A DNA stretch of 15,403 nt, from the NCBI GenBank assembly GCA_937916485.1, contig CALFSV010000128.1:1-15403 (forward strand). Direction: 5' to 3'. This DNA is from an uncultured Paracoccaceae bacterium. GTDB taxonomy: Bacteria; Pseudomonadota; Alphaproteobacteria; Rhodobacterales; Rhodobacteraceae. Below, piece by piece: positions 1 through 7,824 of this stretch (positions are counted from its first letter, which is position 1; the number at the start of each line of letters is the position of its first letter). The notes under the pieces were generated by a model. The model ran no database searches and was not told the DNA's origin. It saw only the letters and a program-made list of their open reading frames with translations. Both the position numbers and the translations under genes were made by a program.

Positions 1-1108
1 CCGCGAGGTTGCAGAGCTTGGAATGAAGCAAGACGGCGTGTTACCACTCTGGTTCGGTGAAGGCGCCTGGCCGACCAATTCACTGATTGTGGACGCTGCA
101 ATTGCCGCGCTCAAGGCTGGCAATCATATGTACCAGCCGAACAATGGCGCGATGGCGCTGCGGCAAGCGATTTGTGCTTATAGCAACGAACTTCTGGGCA
201 GCCGTCTGAAACCGGCTCAGGTCACAGTCACCCCTTCCGGAATGCAAGGCCTCATGCTGACGGCTGAATTTCTTGTGACTCCCGGCGACCGGGTTGTCAC
301 AGTTGAGCCGGGCTGGCCCAATATCATCGGTGCTTTCAAGGCGACCGGCGCAGAGATTGCGAGCGTGGCAATTGCGCCGAAGGGCGGTCATTGGGCGCTC
401 GACGTGGAAGAGCTGATCGCGGCGCTGACACCGGGCACCAAAGCGGTGGTGATTAACTCGCCCAACAACCCCACCGGCTGGACCATGCCGACCGAGGAGC
501 AGCGTCTGGTGCTGGAGCATTGCCGCCGGCACGGCATCTGGATCGTTGCCGATGACGTCTATTCCCGGCTCTACCGCCATGGGCGTCACGCACCCTCATT
601 CCTGTCGATGGCAGAGCCTGAGGATTTGCTGGTCTCCGTCAATTCGTTTTCAAAATGCTGGTCGATGACCGGATGGCGGCTTGGCTGGATTACGGCGCCA
701 GCCGCGTTCGAGGCGAAGCTGGGTCAGCTGACCGAGTTCAACACCTCCTGCACAGCCGGTTTTGTCCAGGAAGCGGGTATTGCCGCCCTGCGCGACGGCG
801 AAGCGGAAATTACCAGCCTGCTGAGCAAGATCCAGGCAGGGTATGAAATGACTGCTGAGCGCCTCAGCGCCTTCTCGCGGGTGGAATTCATTGAGCCTGA
901 TGGTGCCTTCTATTGCTTCTTTCGGGTTGAGGGGTTGACCGATAGCTTCGCCGCGGCAGGTGAAATCCTTGAGCAAACCAAAGTCGGGCTGGCGCCCGGG
1001 GTGGCGTTCGGCCCCCAGGGGGAAGGTTATCTGCGGCTCTGCTACGCGCAACCTGCCGATGTTCTCGAAGAAGCCTTCGTGCGGCTCGAACCATTTCTTT
1101 CAAAGTGA
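1..1108 (+). CDS. PLP-dependent class I/II aminotransferase, 5'-truncated by window edge
   Basis: Fold-type I aspartate-aminotransferase-like enzyme, expected to move an amino group between an amino acid and a 2-oxo acid in the cytoplasm using pyridoxal phosphate. Counting from the ATG at 23, the sequence shows NNPTG at residues 148-152, the cofactor-contacting DDVY at 177-180, the Schiff-base lysine K211 in SFSKCWSMTGWRLGW with R219 after it, and a C-terminal substrate-type arginine in YLRLCYA. The frame stays open to base 2 and reads REVAELG immediately before that Met, which matches the usual N-terminal run of the family. The real start is therefore very likely upstream of the window and the Met at 23 is internal. 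About 30 residues are missing relative to a typical 390-residue member. It ends 24 bp before the next gene, so it is probably co-transcribed. Substrate cannot be told from sequence; its place at the head of a sugar-acid operon is odd. Confidence 0.88.
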   Translation, partial: REVAELGMKQDGVLPLWFGEGAWPTNSLIVDAAIAALKAGNHMYQPNNGAMALRQAICAYSNELLGSRLKPAQVTVTPSGMQGLMLTAEFLVTPGDRVVTVEPGWPNIIGAFKATGAEIASVAIAPKGGHWALDVEELIAALTPGTKAVVINSPNNPTGWTMPTEEQRLVLEHCRRHGIWIVADDVYSRLYRHGRHAPSFLSMAEPEDLLVSVNSFSKCWSMTGWRLGWITAPAAFEAKLGQLTEFNTSCTAGFVQEAGIAALRDGEAEITSLLSKIQAGYEMTAERLSAFSRVEFIEPDGAFYCFFRVEGLTDSFAAAGEILEQTKVGLAPGVAFGPQGEGYLRLCYAQPADVLEEAFVRLEPFLSK

Positions 1109-1132
1109 CGTCTAGAAACTGGGATCAATATC

Positions 1133-1879
1133 ATGACATATGAATTTAGCCTTGAGGGCAAGACCACCTTGATAACCGCCGCCGGGCAGGGCATCGGGCG
1201 CGCCAGCGCTGAGGCTTTCGCCAAGGCCGGTGCCTCGGTCATTGCCACCGACATCAATGAAACTGCTCTGGCCGAGCTTGAAGGGCTTGACGGCATTACA
1301 GCATGGAAACTGGATGCCACCAATCCAGAAGACATTAAGCGAGTATTGGCAGAAGCTGGTAGGCTGGACGTGTTGTTCAACTGCGCTGGATTTGTCCATG
1401 CGGGCAATATCCTGGAAAGCACCGAGGAAGACTGGGACTTTGCCTTCGACCTGAATGCCAAGGCCATGTACCGCCTGTGTAAAGCAGTTCTGCCGGGCAT
1501 GCTTGAACAAGGCAAGGGTTCGATCATTAACATGTCCTCGGTGGCATCTTCATTGAAGGGCGTGCCAAATCGTTTTGTCTATTGCGCGTCCAAGGCGGCG
1601 GTTATCGGCATGACCAAAGCGATCGCTGCTGACTACGTAACCCAAGGCATCCGATGCAATGCAATTTGCCCTGGTACCGTGGATAGCCCGTCGTTGCATG
1701 ACAGGTTGCGCGCAACTGGCGACTATGAGGTAGCGCACGAGCAATTCATTGCGCGCCAGCCCATGGGACGCGTTGGCGCAGCAGACGAAATTGCAGCGCT
1801 TGCAGTTTACCTAGCCTCGGATGCCAGCGGATTTACCACGGGCCAAGCCCATATCATCGACGGCGGCTGGGCCCTCTAA
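1133..1879 (+). CDS. SDR dehydrogenase, 2-keto-3-deoxy-L-fuconate 4-dehydrogenase type
   Basis: Short-chain dehydrogenase of 248 residues. Visible are the nucleotide-binding AAGQGIG (16-22), D40 at the end of the second strand as expected for NAD rather than NADP, NCAG (83-86), catalytic S136 and the Y150-x3-K154 pair. Stretches such as the VLFNCAGFVHAG region, NMSSVASSLKG, QGIRCNAICPGTVDSPSL and the IIDGGW tail closely resemble the animal DHRS6/BDH2 protein and the bacterial 2-keto-3-deoxy-L-fuconate dehydrogenases. In the non-phosphorylated L-fucose/L-rhamnose route this step makes 2,4-diketo-3-deoxy-L-fuconate, which an FAH-family hydrolase splits. Such a hydrolase is encoded 12 bp downstream, which strengthens the call. 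The exact 6-deoxy sugar acid, or a pentonate analogue, remains an inference. The ATG at 1133 places the Rossmann motif at the normal distance; the site before it is weak. Confidence 0.8.
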   Translation: MTYEFSLEGKTTLITAAGQGIGRASAEAFAKAGASVIATDINETALAELEGLDGITAWKLDATNPEDIKRVLAEAGRLDVLFNCAGFVHAGNILESTEEDWDFAFDLNAKAMYRLCKAVLPGMLEQGKGSIINMSSVASSLKGVPNRFVYCASKAAVIGMTKAIAADYVTQGIRCNAICPGTVDSPSLHDRLRATGDYEVAHEQFIARQPMGRVGAADEIAALAVYLASDASGFTTGQAHIIDGGWAL

Positions 1880-1891
1880 ACGGAGATTATC

Positions 1892-2746
1892 ATGAAACTT
1901 TTACGTTACGGCCCGAAAGGGCAGGAAAAACCCGGTATCGTTGACGCCGAAGGCGTTGTGCGCGATCTGTCCGGCTTGGTGTATGACATTGCTGGTGACG
2001 TTCTGACGGATCAAGGCCTGGCCGGCATTGCCGAAGCTGACCTGTCGTCGCTGCCTGCCGTTGAAGTCGACCGATATGGTCCATGCGTCGGCGGTGTGGG
2101 CAAGTTCGTCTGTATTGGACTCAACTACTCAGACCATGCCGAGGAGAGCGGGCTGGAGGTGCCGCCGGAGCCGGTGATCTTTGCCAAGGCGACCTCGGCA
2201 ATTTGCGGTCCCAACGACGCGGTTGAAATCCCCCTTGGCTCGAAGGCCACCGACTGGGAAGTTGAACTGGGAGTGGTGATCGGCAAAGAGGCAAAATACA
2301 TCGATGAGGCAGACGCTCTCGACCATGTTGCGGGCTACTGCGTGATCAACGACATTTCCGAACGTGATTTCCAGAACAAGCGCGCGGGTCAATGGACTAA
2401 GGGCAAATCAGCCGACACCTTCGGGCCCATCGGACCGTGGTTGGTTACCCGCGACGAAGTGCCGGACCCGCAGAATCTATCAATGTATCTGGACGTGAAC
2501 GGAAAGCGCCGACAGGACGGCAGCACCAACACTATGGTGTTTGGCGTGGCTCACCTCGTCTCCTACCTTTCGCAATTCATGAGCCTTCAGCCAGGCGACA
2601 TTATCTCCACTGGCACCCCTCCTGGTGTCGGCATGGGGATCAAACCCGAACCCGTTTATCTCAAGGTTGGCGACAATATGGAGCTCGGCATCGAAGGTCT
2701 GGGCGTGCAGCACCAGAACGTCATGGCAGCAATCAAAGGGGCATAG
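1892..2746 (+). CDS. FAH-family hydrolase, 2,4-diketo-3-deoxy-L-fuconate hydrolase type
   Basis: A 284-residue fumarylacetoacetate hydrolase family protein with the short N-terminal domain (KLLRYGPKGQEKPGIVD...) and the catalytic C-terminal domain. The metal-binding acidic set is visible as DWEVELGVVIG and NDISERDFQ, followed by GKSADTFGPIGPW and the GDIISTGTPPGVGMG loop that closes the active site. This layout is typical of the hydrolase that cleaves 2,4-diketo-3-deoxy-L-fuconate or -L-rhamnonate to pyruvate and L-lactate, the last step of the aldolase-independent non-phosphorylated deoxyhexose pathway. It follows its likely partner dehydrogenase by 12 bp with a GGAG ribosome site, and its stop lies 2 bp before the next start, so the three genes are surely co-transcribed. 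Other acylpyruvate hydrolase substrates cannot be excluded by sequence. Confidence 0.8.
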   Translation: MKLLRYGPKGQEKPGIVDAEGVVRDLSGLVYDIAGDVLTDQGLAGIAEADLSSLPAVEVDRYGPCVGGVGKFVCIGLNYSDHAEESGLEVPPEPVIFAKATSAICGPNDAVEIPLGSKATDWEVELGVVIGKEAKYIDEADALDHVAGYCVINDISERDFQNKRAGQWTKGKSADTFGPIGPWLVTRDEVPDPQNLSMYLDVNGKRRQDGSTNTMVFGVAHLVSYLSQFMSLQPGDIISTGTPPGVGMGIKPEPVYLKVGDNMELGIEGLGVQHQNVMAAIKGA

Positions 2747-2748
2747 CG

Positions 2749-3477
2749 ATGGAAAACCAGATCGCGGTGGTCACCGGTGGCGCGCAGGGAATTGGTTTGG
2801 CTGTGGCCCGGCTGCTGATCCAAAAAGGTGTGCTTGTTGCCAGCTGGGATATAGATCCAGGCAACAAGGACGCCATGGCTGACCTCGGCAGCAATGCAAT
2901 GGCAGTTGACTGCAAAATCAATGATTTGGCGACAGTGGAAGCCGCCTATGCGCGCACCTGTGAGGCATTCGGTGTTCCTTCTATTCTAATCAACAGTGCG
3001 GGAATTTCCGGGCCGAATGCGCACCTGGATGCTTATGACCCTGAGGCTTGGAAACAAGTCATTGATGTCAATCTCAACGGCACTTTCTATGTGAACCGGG
3101 TCTGCGTTCCAGGTATGAAAGAGCAGGGTTATGGTCGCATTCTGAATGTGGCCTCCGTTGCGGGCAAGGAGGGCAATCCCAATGCCTCTGCATATTCAGC
3201 TTCCAAAGCGGCGGTAATTGGTCTGACCAAGTCTTTGGGAAAGGAGTTGGCTGGATACGACATCGCGGTCAATTGCGTAACACCCGCCGCCGCCCGGACC
3301 CGGATTTTCGATCAAATGACCCAAGAGCATATCGATTACATGCTTTCCAAAATTCCCCGTGGTCGGTTTCTGAAAGTTGAAGAGGCCGCGGAGATGATGG
3401 TTTGGGCGGTATCACCTGAAAACTCGTTCACCACGGGCGCTGTGTTCGATTTGTCAGGCGGCCGGTCCACCTACTAA
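2749..3477 (+). CDS. SDR-family NAD(P)-dependent oxidoreductase (second paralogue)
   Basis: A 242-residue short-chain dehydrogenase. TGGAQGIG (9-16), D35 after the second strand, NSAG (82-85), S136, and Y149-x3-K153 are all present, so it should be active; the acidic residue at 35 favours NAD. The frame is open back to an ATG at 2437, but that extension lies inside the upstream hydrolase gene. The ATG at 2749 gives the normal SDR N-terminus, lies 2 bp after the hydrolase stop, and has AAAGGGG at 2735-2741 as a ribosome site, so it is chosen here. It is clearly different from the SDR at 1133. The role is probably oxidation of a hydroxyl in the same group of sugar acids or keto acids, perhaps another stereoisomer; the substrate is not readable from the sequence. 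Confidence 0.85.
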   Translation: MENQIAVVTGGAQGIGLAVARLLIQKGVLVASWDIDPGNKDAMADLGSNAMAVDCKINDLATVEAAYARTCEAFGVPSILINSAGISGPNAHLDAYDPEAWKQVIDVNLNGTFYVNRVCVPGMKEQGYGRILNVASVAGKEGNPNASAYSASKAAVIGLTKSLGKELAGYDIAVNCVTPAAARTRIFDQMTQEHIDYMLSKIPRGRFLKVEEAAEMMVWAVSPENSFTTGAVFDLSGGRSTY

Positions 3478-3510
3478 CTCTTGTAAATTAAGTCACTTGG
3501 AGGAAAACCC

Positions 3511-4176
3511 ATGACAGATAATGACAAAAAAGCCGCTCTCACCGAACGCCTTGCAAAATGCTACAGCGGAGCAGTTTATGACGCCCTGCGCGAGAGAGGG
3601 ATCGACAATACTGTTCTGCCCAAAGACATCCGGCCGATTGACGATACTCATGTTCTTGCTGGTCCCGTTTTCACAATTTCAGGAACACCAAAACCTGGGA
3701 TTAGTGCTGATGATGCTCTGCTGGCTTGGACGGGTTTCCTTTCAACAGCGCCGTCTGGCCATGTCGTAGTTTGCAATGGCCACACCGACGACATCGCGAT
3801 GATGGGGGAACTGTCTGCCGAGACGCTCCAGATGCGCGGTGTGCGCGGATATGTGACCAATGGCGGGTGTCGGGACAGCAATTTCATTCGTAACATCGGT
3901 TTCCCCGTTTTCCATCGCTTCTACACCGCCCGCGATGTGGTGGGCGCATGGTCGGTCGACAAAATGGAAGTCCCTGTGCAGATCGGTGACGTTGTCGTTA
4001 AGCCCGGGGATTTTCTGATTGCCGACATTGATGGGGCCATCCTTATCCCAGGTGAAATCGCTGAAGAGATCGTGGCTGAGGTAGAGGAAGTGATGAACAC
4101 CGAGAACAAGGTCCGCTCGGCTATCCGTAGCGGGACGGATCCGAAGGAAGCCTACTTGACCTACGGGCGCTTCTGA
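3511..4176 (+). CDS. RraA / HMG-aldolase-like family protein
   Basis: A 221-residue protein of the RraA fold (often mislabelled demethylmenaquinone methyltransferase). The family signature is visible: GELSAETLQMRG around residues 99-110 and GGCRD at 118-122, which holds the arginine and aspartate that bind oxaloacetate/pyruvate and the divalent metal in 4-hydroxy-4-methyl-2-oxoglutarate aldolases. A conserved GDVVVKPGDFLIADIDG segment follows. Catalytic members cleave or decarboxylate 2-oxo acids to pyruvate; true RraA proteins instead inhibit RNase E. The active-site residues and the catabolic neighbours favour an enzyme, possibly a retro-aldol step on a 2-keto-3-deoxy or 4-oxo sugar acid. 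A strong GGAGG site precedes the ATG, and the gene follows the SDR after 33 bp. The exact reaction is unknown. Confidence 0.75.
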   Translation: MTDNDKKAALTERLAKCYSGAVYDALRERGIDNTVLPKDIRPIDDTHVLAGPVFTISGTPKPGISADDALLAWTGFLSTAPSGHVVVCNGHTDDIAMMGELSAETLQMRGVRGYVTNGGCRDSNFIRNIGFPVFHRFYTARDVVGAWSVDKMEVPVQIGDVVVKPGDFLIADIDGAILIPGEIAEEIVAEVEEVMNTENKVRSAIRSGTDPKEAYLTYGRF

Positions 4177-4214
4177 GCGGTCAAACTGGCGTAACGGAAC
4201 TTGGAGATACGAAT

Positions 4215-5363
4215 ATGCATATCGGTTTGCCTGACCAGGGCTGTTTTGTTCTGCGGGTCTGGAATCCAGCGGTTTCAGGGCCTTCGGTTTGCTACTTGCG
4301 CGACGGATGCATTGTCGATGTGACCTCGCGTGAAGTGGCAACAGTACGCGACCTGCTTGAGCAGGACGATCCGGCGGGCTGGATCAAGTCTGCCTCAGGC
4401 GAAGCAATTTGCACGCTGGGCGAGCTCGAGGAGAATTCCGTCGAACGGCCTGATCCTAAATTACCCTATTTTCTGGCGCCCTGCGATCTGCAGCCAGTTA
4501 AAGCATGTGGCGTGACCTTTGTATCCTCAATGTTGGAGCGGGTGATTGAAGAGCAGGCACTCGGTGATCCTACCAAGGCCAAGGCGATCCGCGGGCGCTG
4601 CGAGACTATTTTAGGCGATAGCCTGACCGGGATTGTTCCCGGGTCAGACCAGGCAATTGAGTTGAAGAACGCGCTTCTCGCCGAGGAAGCCTGGTCGCAA
4701 TACCTCGAAGTCGGAATTGGCCCGGATGCGGAAGTTTTCTCCAAGGCTCAAGCGCTGTCTTCGGTTGGCTGGGGTGCAAGCGTTGGCCTGCATCCAATGT
4801 CGCGCTGGAATAATCCGGAACCAGAAGTGGTTCTGGCGGTAAACAGCCGGGGCGAGGTCAAGGGGGCCACACTCGGAAACGACGTGAACCTTCGCGATGT
4901 CGAAGGCCGTTCGGCGCTGCTGCTTGGAAAGGCAAAAGACAACAATGCCGCCAGCTCGGTAGGACCTGCCATTCGCCTCTTTGATGGAACCTATTCGATC
5001 GCGGATGTGCGTAAAGCGGAACTTGATTTGCGGGTTACCGGGGAGGATGGCTTTGTGATGGACGGTCACAGCACAATGGCCGAGATCAGCCGCGACCCGC
5101 TGGACCTGGTCGGGCAGGCTTATGGTACGCACCATCAGTATCCCGATGGGTTCATGCTGATGATGGGAACCCTTTTCGCTCCAACCGAGGACCGTGATCA
5201 CCCCGGGGGTGGTTTCACGCACAAAATGGGTGATATCGTGACCATTTCAAACTCTGATCTGGGTGCTCTGGTCAATACCGTGCGCCTTTCGACCGAATGC
5301 CCGCCCTGGGACTTCGCAGCTTCGCATCTGATGCGCAATCTGGCCCGCCGTGGCCTGCTCTGA
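4215..5363 (+). CDS. FAH-family 2-keto-3-deoxy-pentonate dehydratase, XylX type
   Basis: A 382-residue FAH-superfamily protein, about 100 residues longer than the hydrolase at 1892 and typical of the XylX group. That group dehydrates 2-keto-3-deoxy-D-xylonate/D-arabinonate to alpha-ketoglutaric semialdehyde in the Weimberg pathway. Characteristic segments are KACGVTFVSSMLERVIEEQ (97-115), the SQYLEVGIGPDAEVFSKAQ run (161-179), metal-site NNPEPEVVL (199-207), GNDVNLRD (221-228) and GKAKDNNAA (238-246), with GDIVTIS near the end. The next gene encodes a semialdehyde dehydrogenase able to take the product, 12 bp downstream. A GGAG site lies before the ATG. The assignment to the dehydratase group is strong; which pentonate stereoisomer is used is inferred. 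Confidence 0.82.
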   Translation: MHIGLPDQGCFVLRVWNPAVSGPSVCYLRDGCIVDVTSREVATVRDLLEQDDPAGWIKSASGEAICTLGELEENSVERPDPKLPYFLAPCDLQPVKACGVTFVSSMLERVIEEQALGDPTKAKAIRGRCETILGDSLTGIVPGSDQAIELKNALLAEEAWSQYLEVGIGPDAEVFSKAQALSSVGWGASVGLHPMSRWNNPEPEVVLAVNSRGEVKGATLGNDVNLRDVEGRSALLLGKAKDNNAASSVGPAIRLFDGTYSIADVRKAELDLRVTGEDGFVMDGHSTMAEISRDPLDLVGQAYGTHHQYPDGFMLMMGTLFAPTEDRDHPGGGFTHKMGDIVTISNSDLGALVNTVRLSTECPPWDFAASHLMRNLARRGLL

Positions 5364-5375
5364 ACGGAGACACTC

Positions 5376-6881
5376 ATGCTGAACGGAAAACATCTAATTG
5401 CCGGCGAATGGCTCGACAGCGACAGCACCTTTTCTTCACAGCCTGCACATGGTCCGGCTCATAATTTTACCGCGGGAACCGCGAAACTCGTGCAGCGCGC
5501 CTGTGAAGCGGCTGAAGACTCGTTCTGGTCCTACGGTTATTCCAGTCGGGAAACACGTGCGGCCTTCCTGAACCGGATCGCCGACGAGATCGAAGCGTTT
5601 GGCGACCAAATCACTGAGATTGGCTGTCAGGAAACCGGTCTGCCCGAAGCGCGGTTGATCGGAGAACGCGGTCGGACTGTCGGCCAGCTGCGCTTGTTCG
5701 CGGAGCATGTTCTGAAAGGCGATTATCTGGACCGTCGCCATGACAGCGCCTTGCCTGACCGGCAGCCACTGCCGCGGCCTGAGCTGTATATGGTTCAGCG
5801 GCCCATCGGCCCGGTTGCGATCTTTGGTGCTTCGAATTTTCCACTGGCCTTCTCGACCGCAGGGGGTGACACAGCAGCAGCATTGGCCGCAGGCTGCCCT
5901 GTAGTGGTCAAAGGCCACTCAGCGCACCCGGGAACGGGGGAGCTGGTGGCTCAAGCAATCGAGAAGGCCGTGAAGGCGATGGATCTGCACCCTGGCGTGT
6001 TCAACCTGATCCAAGGAGGCAAGCGGGACGTAGGAGCCGCGCTGGTTCAGCATCCATTGGTTAGGGCGGTTGGCTTTACCGGTTCGCTGGGCGGCGGGCG
6101 GGCACTGTTCGATCTGTGCGCATCCCGCGAAGAGCCTATCCCGTTCTTTGGCGAACTTGGCTCAGTCAATCCGATGTTCCTGCTGCCACAATCTCTCTCT
6201 TCCCGTGCTGAGGCAATGGGCGAGGGCTGGTCCAGCTCCTTGACTATGGGAGCCGGACAGTTCTGCACCAATCCGGGTATTGCCGTCGTGCAGTCGGGTG
6301 CAGATGCCGAGCGTTTTGTCGCGGCAGCTACCAAGGCATTGGAGCAGGTTGGCGCGCAGACAATGCTGACTGACGGGATCGCCGCAGCCTATCGCGATGG
6401 GCGCGACCGGATCCGCGCCAATTCCAGCGTGCAGGAAATCCTCACCACCACCTGCGACCTGCGCAATGCAACGCCGTACCTTTTCCGCGTCACTGCGCGT
6501 GAGTGGTTGGCAAATGATGTGTTGGCCGAGGAAGTCTTCGGTCCGCTGGGCCTGGTTGTCGAAGCAGAAGATGCGGCCGAAATGACCGCTGTCGCGAAGG
6601 GACTTAAAGGGCAGCTGACCTGCACCGTCCATATGAATGAAGACGACACCGCCCAGGCGCAGGCCTTGATGCCAATCCTTGAGCGCAAGGCGGGGCGAGT
6701 TTTGGTCAACGGCTTTCCGACCGGCGTCGAAGTATCTGACACGATGGTCCATGGCGGCCCCTATCCGGCCTCGACAAATTTTGGTGCGACCTCGGTGGGC
6801 ACTCTGTCGATCCGACGTTTCCTTCGGCCTGTGTGCTTCCAAAACATGCCAGAGGCACTGCTGCCTCAAGATCTGAAATGA
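5376..6881 (+). CDS. Alpha-ketoglutaric semialdehyde (2,5-dioxovalerate) dehydrogenase
   Basis: A 501-residue aldehyde dehydrogenase that should oxidise 2,5-dioxopentanoate to 2-oxoglutarate with NAD(P), feeding the TCA cycle. The catalytic set is complete: N154 in GASNFP, K179 in VVVKGHSAHP, FTGS (234-237), general base E260 in GELGS, and nucleophile C297 in GAGQFCTNPG. The GHSAHP segment after the lysine, the LTMGAGQFCTNPG motif and the NGFPTGVEVSDTMVHGGP tail with PASTNFGATSVG are hallmarks of the semialdehyde dehydrogenase group found in non-phosphorylated pentose and aldarate pathways. It is flanked by two different dehydratase-type proteins that can each make its substrate, so it is the likely convergence point of this locus. 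Twelve bp after XylX-type gene with a GGAG ribosome site. Confidence 0.9.
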   Translation: MLNGKHLIAGEWLDSDSTFSSQPAHGPAHNFTAGTAKLVQRACEAAEDSFWSYGYSSRETRAAFLNRIADEIEAFGDQITEIGCQETGLPEARLIGERGRTVGQLRLFAEHVLKGDYLDRRHDSALPDRQPLPRPELYMVQRPIGPVAIFGASNFPLAFSTAGGDTAAALAAGCPVVVKGHSAHPGTGELVAQAIEKAVKAMDLHPGVFNLIQGGKRDVGAALVQHPLVRAVGFTGSLGGGRALFDLCASREEPIPFFGELGSVNPMFLLPQSLSSRAEAMGEGWSSSLTMGAGQFCTNPGIAVVQSGADAERFVAAATKALEQVGAQTMLTDGIAAAYRDGRDRIRANSSVQEILTTTCDLRNATPYLFRVTAREWLANDVLAEEVFGPLGLVVEAEDAAEMTAVAKGLKGQLTCTVHMNEDDTAQAQALMPILERKAGRVLVNGFPTGVEVSDTMVHGGPYPASTNFGATSVGTLSIRRFLRPVCFQNMPEALLPQDLK

Positions 6882-6900
6882 ACGTCCAAGGAGAATAATA

Positions 6901-7815
6901 GTGGTTAAAATGTACAAAGGCATCTGGCCGGTTGCCCCGACCCCTTTTCATGACGATGGAACACTTGACCTCGAGGGTATGAAGCGTGTGCTCGACTTCA
7001 TGATCGATGCGGGTGTCGATGGCATCTGCATCCTTGCGAATTACTCCGAGCAGTTTGTGCTGTCTGATGAAGAGCGCGAGGTGCTGACCCGATTGTCGCT
7101 GGAACATGTGGCGAACCGGGTGCCGGTGATCGTGACAGTCAGCCACTTCGCAACCCAGATTGCCTTGGAGCGCACGCGTCTCGCGAAATCGCTTGGCGCC
7201 AGCATGGTGATGCTGATGCCCCCCTATCACGGGGCAACACTGCGGGGGACGCCGGAGCAAATTTTTGAGCAGTTTAAAGCGGTCGGCGAGGTGGGCATCC
7301 CGATCATGGTGCAGGATGCGCCGATGGCCGGCAATGATCTGACTGTGCCGCTTCTGGTCAGGATCGCCCGCGAAATCGAGATGGTGAAGCTCTTTAAGAT
7401 CGAGTGCATTCCGGCAACCGGTAAACTGCGCGAGCTTATTGCTGTAGGCGGTGAGGCGATCCAAGGCCCCTTCGACGGTGAAGAAGGTATCACTTTGATG
7501 GCAGACTTGGATGCAGGGGCTACTGGCACCATGACCTCTGCCACAATTCCCGACAAGATCAAGCCCATCCTGGCTTTGCACGCCCAAGGCAACCGCGAAG
7601 GTGCTTCTGAGGTCTACCGTCAGGTGCTGCCGGTGATCAACTTCGAAAACCGCCAGTGCCTTTGGCGCGCCTCAAAGACCGCGATGATGGAGGGGGGGGT
7701 GATCAATTCTGACTACTGCCGCCACCCGATTGCACCTTTGCATCCCGAGACCCGTGCGGGGCTCTTGGATGTTCTTCGGCCGATTGATCCGCTCGTCCTG
7801 TCCTGGGGCAAGTGA
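6901..7815 (+). CDS. DHDPS-fold lyase, L-2-keto-3-deoxyarabinonate dehydratase type
   Basis: A 304-residue protein of the dihydrodipicolinate synthase/N-acetylneuraminate lyase superfamily. The Schiff-base lysine is K166 in MVKLFKIE. The position usually held by the catalytic tyrosine (YNVP in DHDPS) reads MVQDAP here, as in L-2-keto-3-deoxyarabonate dehydratases, which also share segments like CILANYSEQFVL, PPYHGAT, the FDGEEGITLMADLDAGATG run and NFENRQ. That enzyme dehydrates L-2-keto-3-deoxyarabonate to alpha-ketoglutaric semialdehyde, the substrate of the dehydrogenase just upstream. A GTG start is taken at 6901 because AAGGAG at 6888-6893 is 7 bp away; the in-frame ATG at 6910 would be too far. 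It is probably the last gene of the left operon. A different 2-keto-3-deoxy acid cannot be ruled out. Confidence 0.8.
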   Translation: MVKMYKGIWPVAPTPFHDDGTLDLEGMKRVLDFMIDAGVDGICILANYSEQFVLSDEEREVLTRLSLEHVANRVPVIVTVSHFATQIALERTRLAKSLGASMVMLMPPYHGATLRGTPEQIFEQFKAVGEVGIPIMVQDAPMAGNDLTVPLLVRIAREIEMVKLFKIECIPATGKLRELIAVGGEAIQGPFDGEEGITLMADLDAGATGTMTSATIPDKIKPILALHAQGNREGASEVYRQVLPVINFENRQCLWRASKTAMMEGGVINSDYCRHPIAPLHPETRAGLLDVLRPIDPLVLSWGK

Positions 7816-7824
7816 AGTAAGACT

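Noticed and set aside
2437..2748. N-terminal extension of the second SDR back to an upstream ATG
   Set aside because: It lies wholly inside the FAH hydrolase gene in another frame, has no SDR-like sequence, and the ATG at 2749 has a good ribosome site and the standard SDR N-terminus.
6162..7587. Long minus-strand frames (253 and 293 codons) opposite the semialdehyde dehydrogenase and DHDPS-fold genes
   Set aside because: High-GC antisense shadows with His/Arg/Gln-rich translations and no recognisable domains, opposite two intact enzymes.
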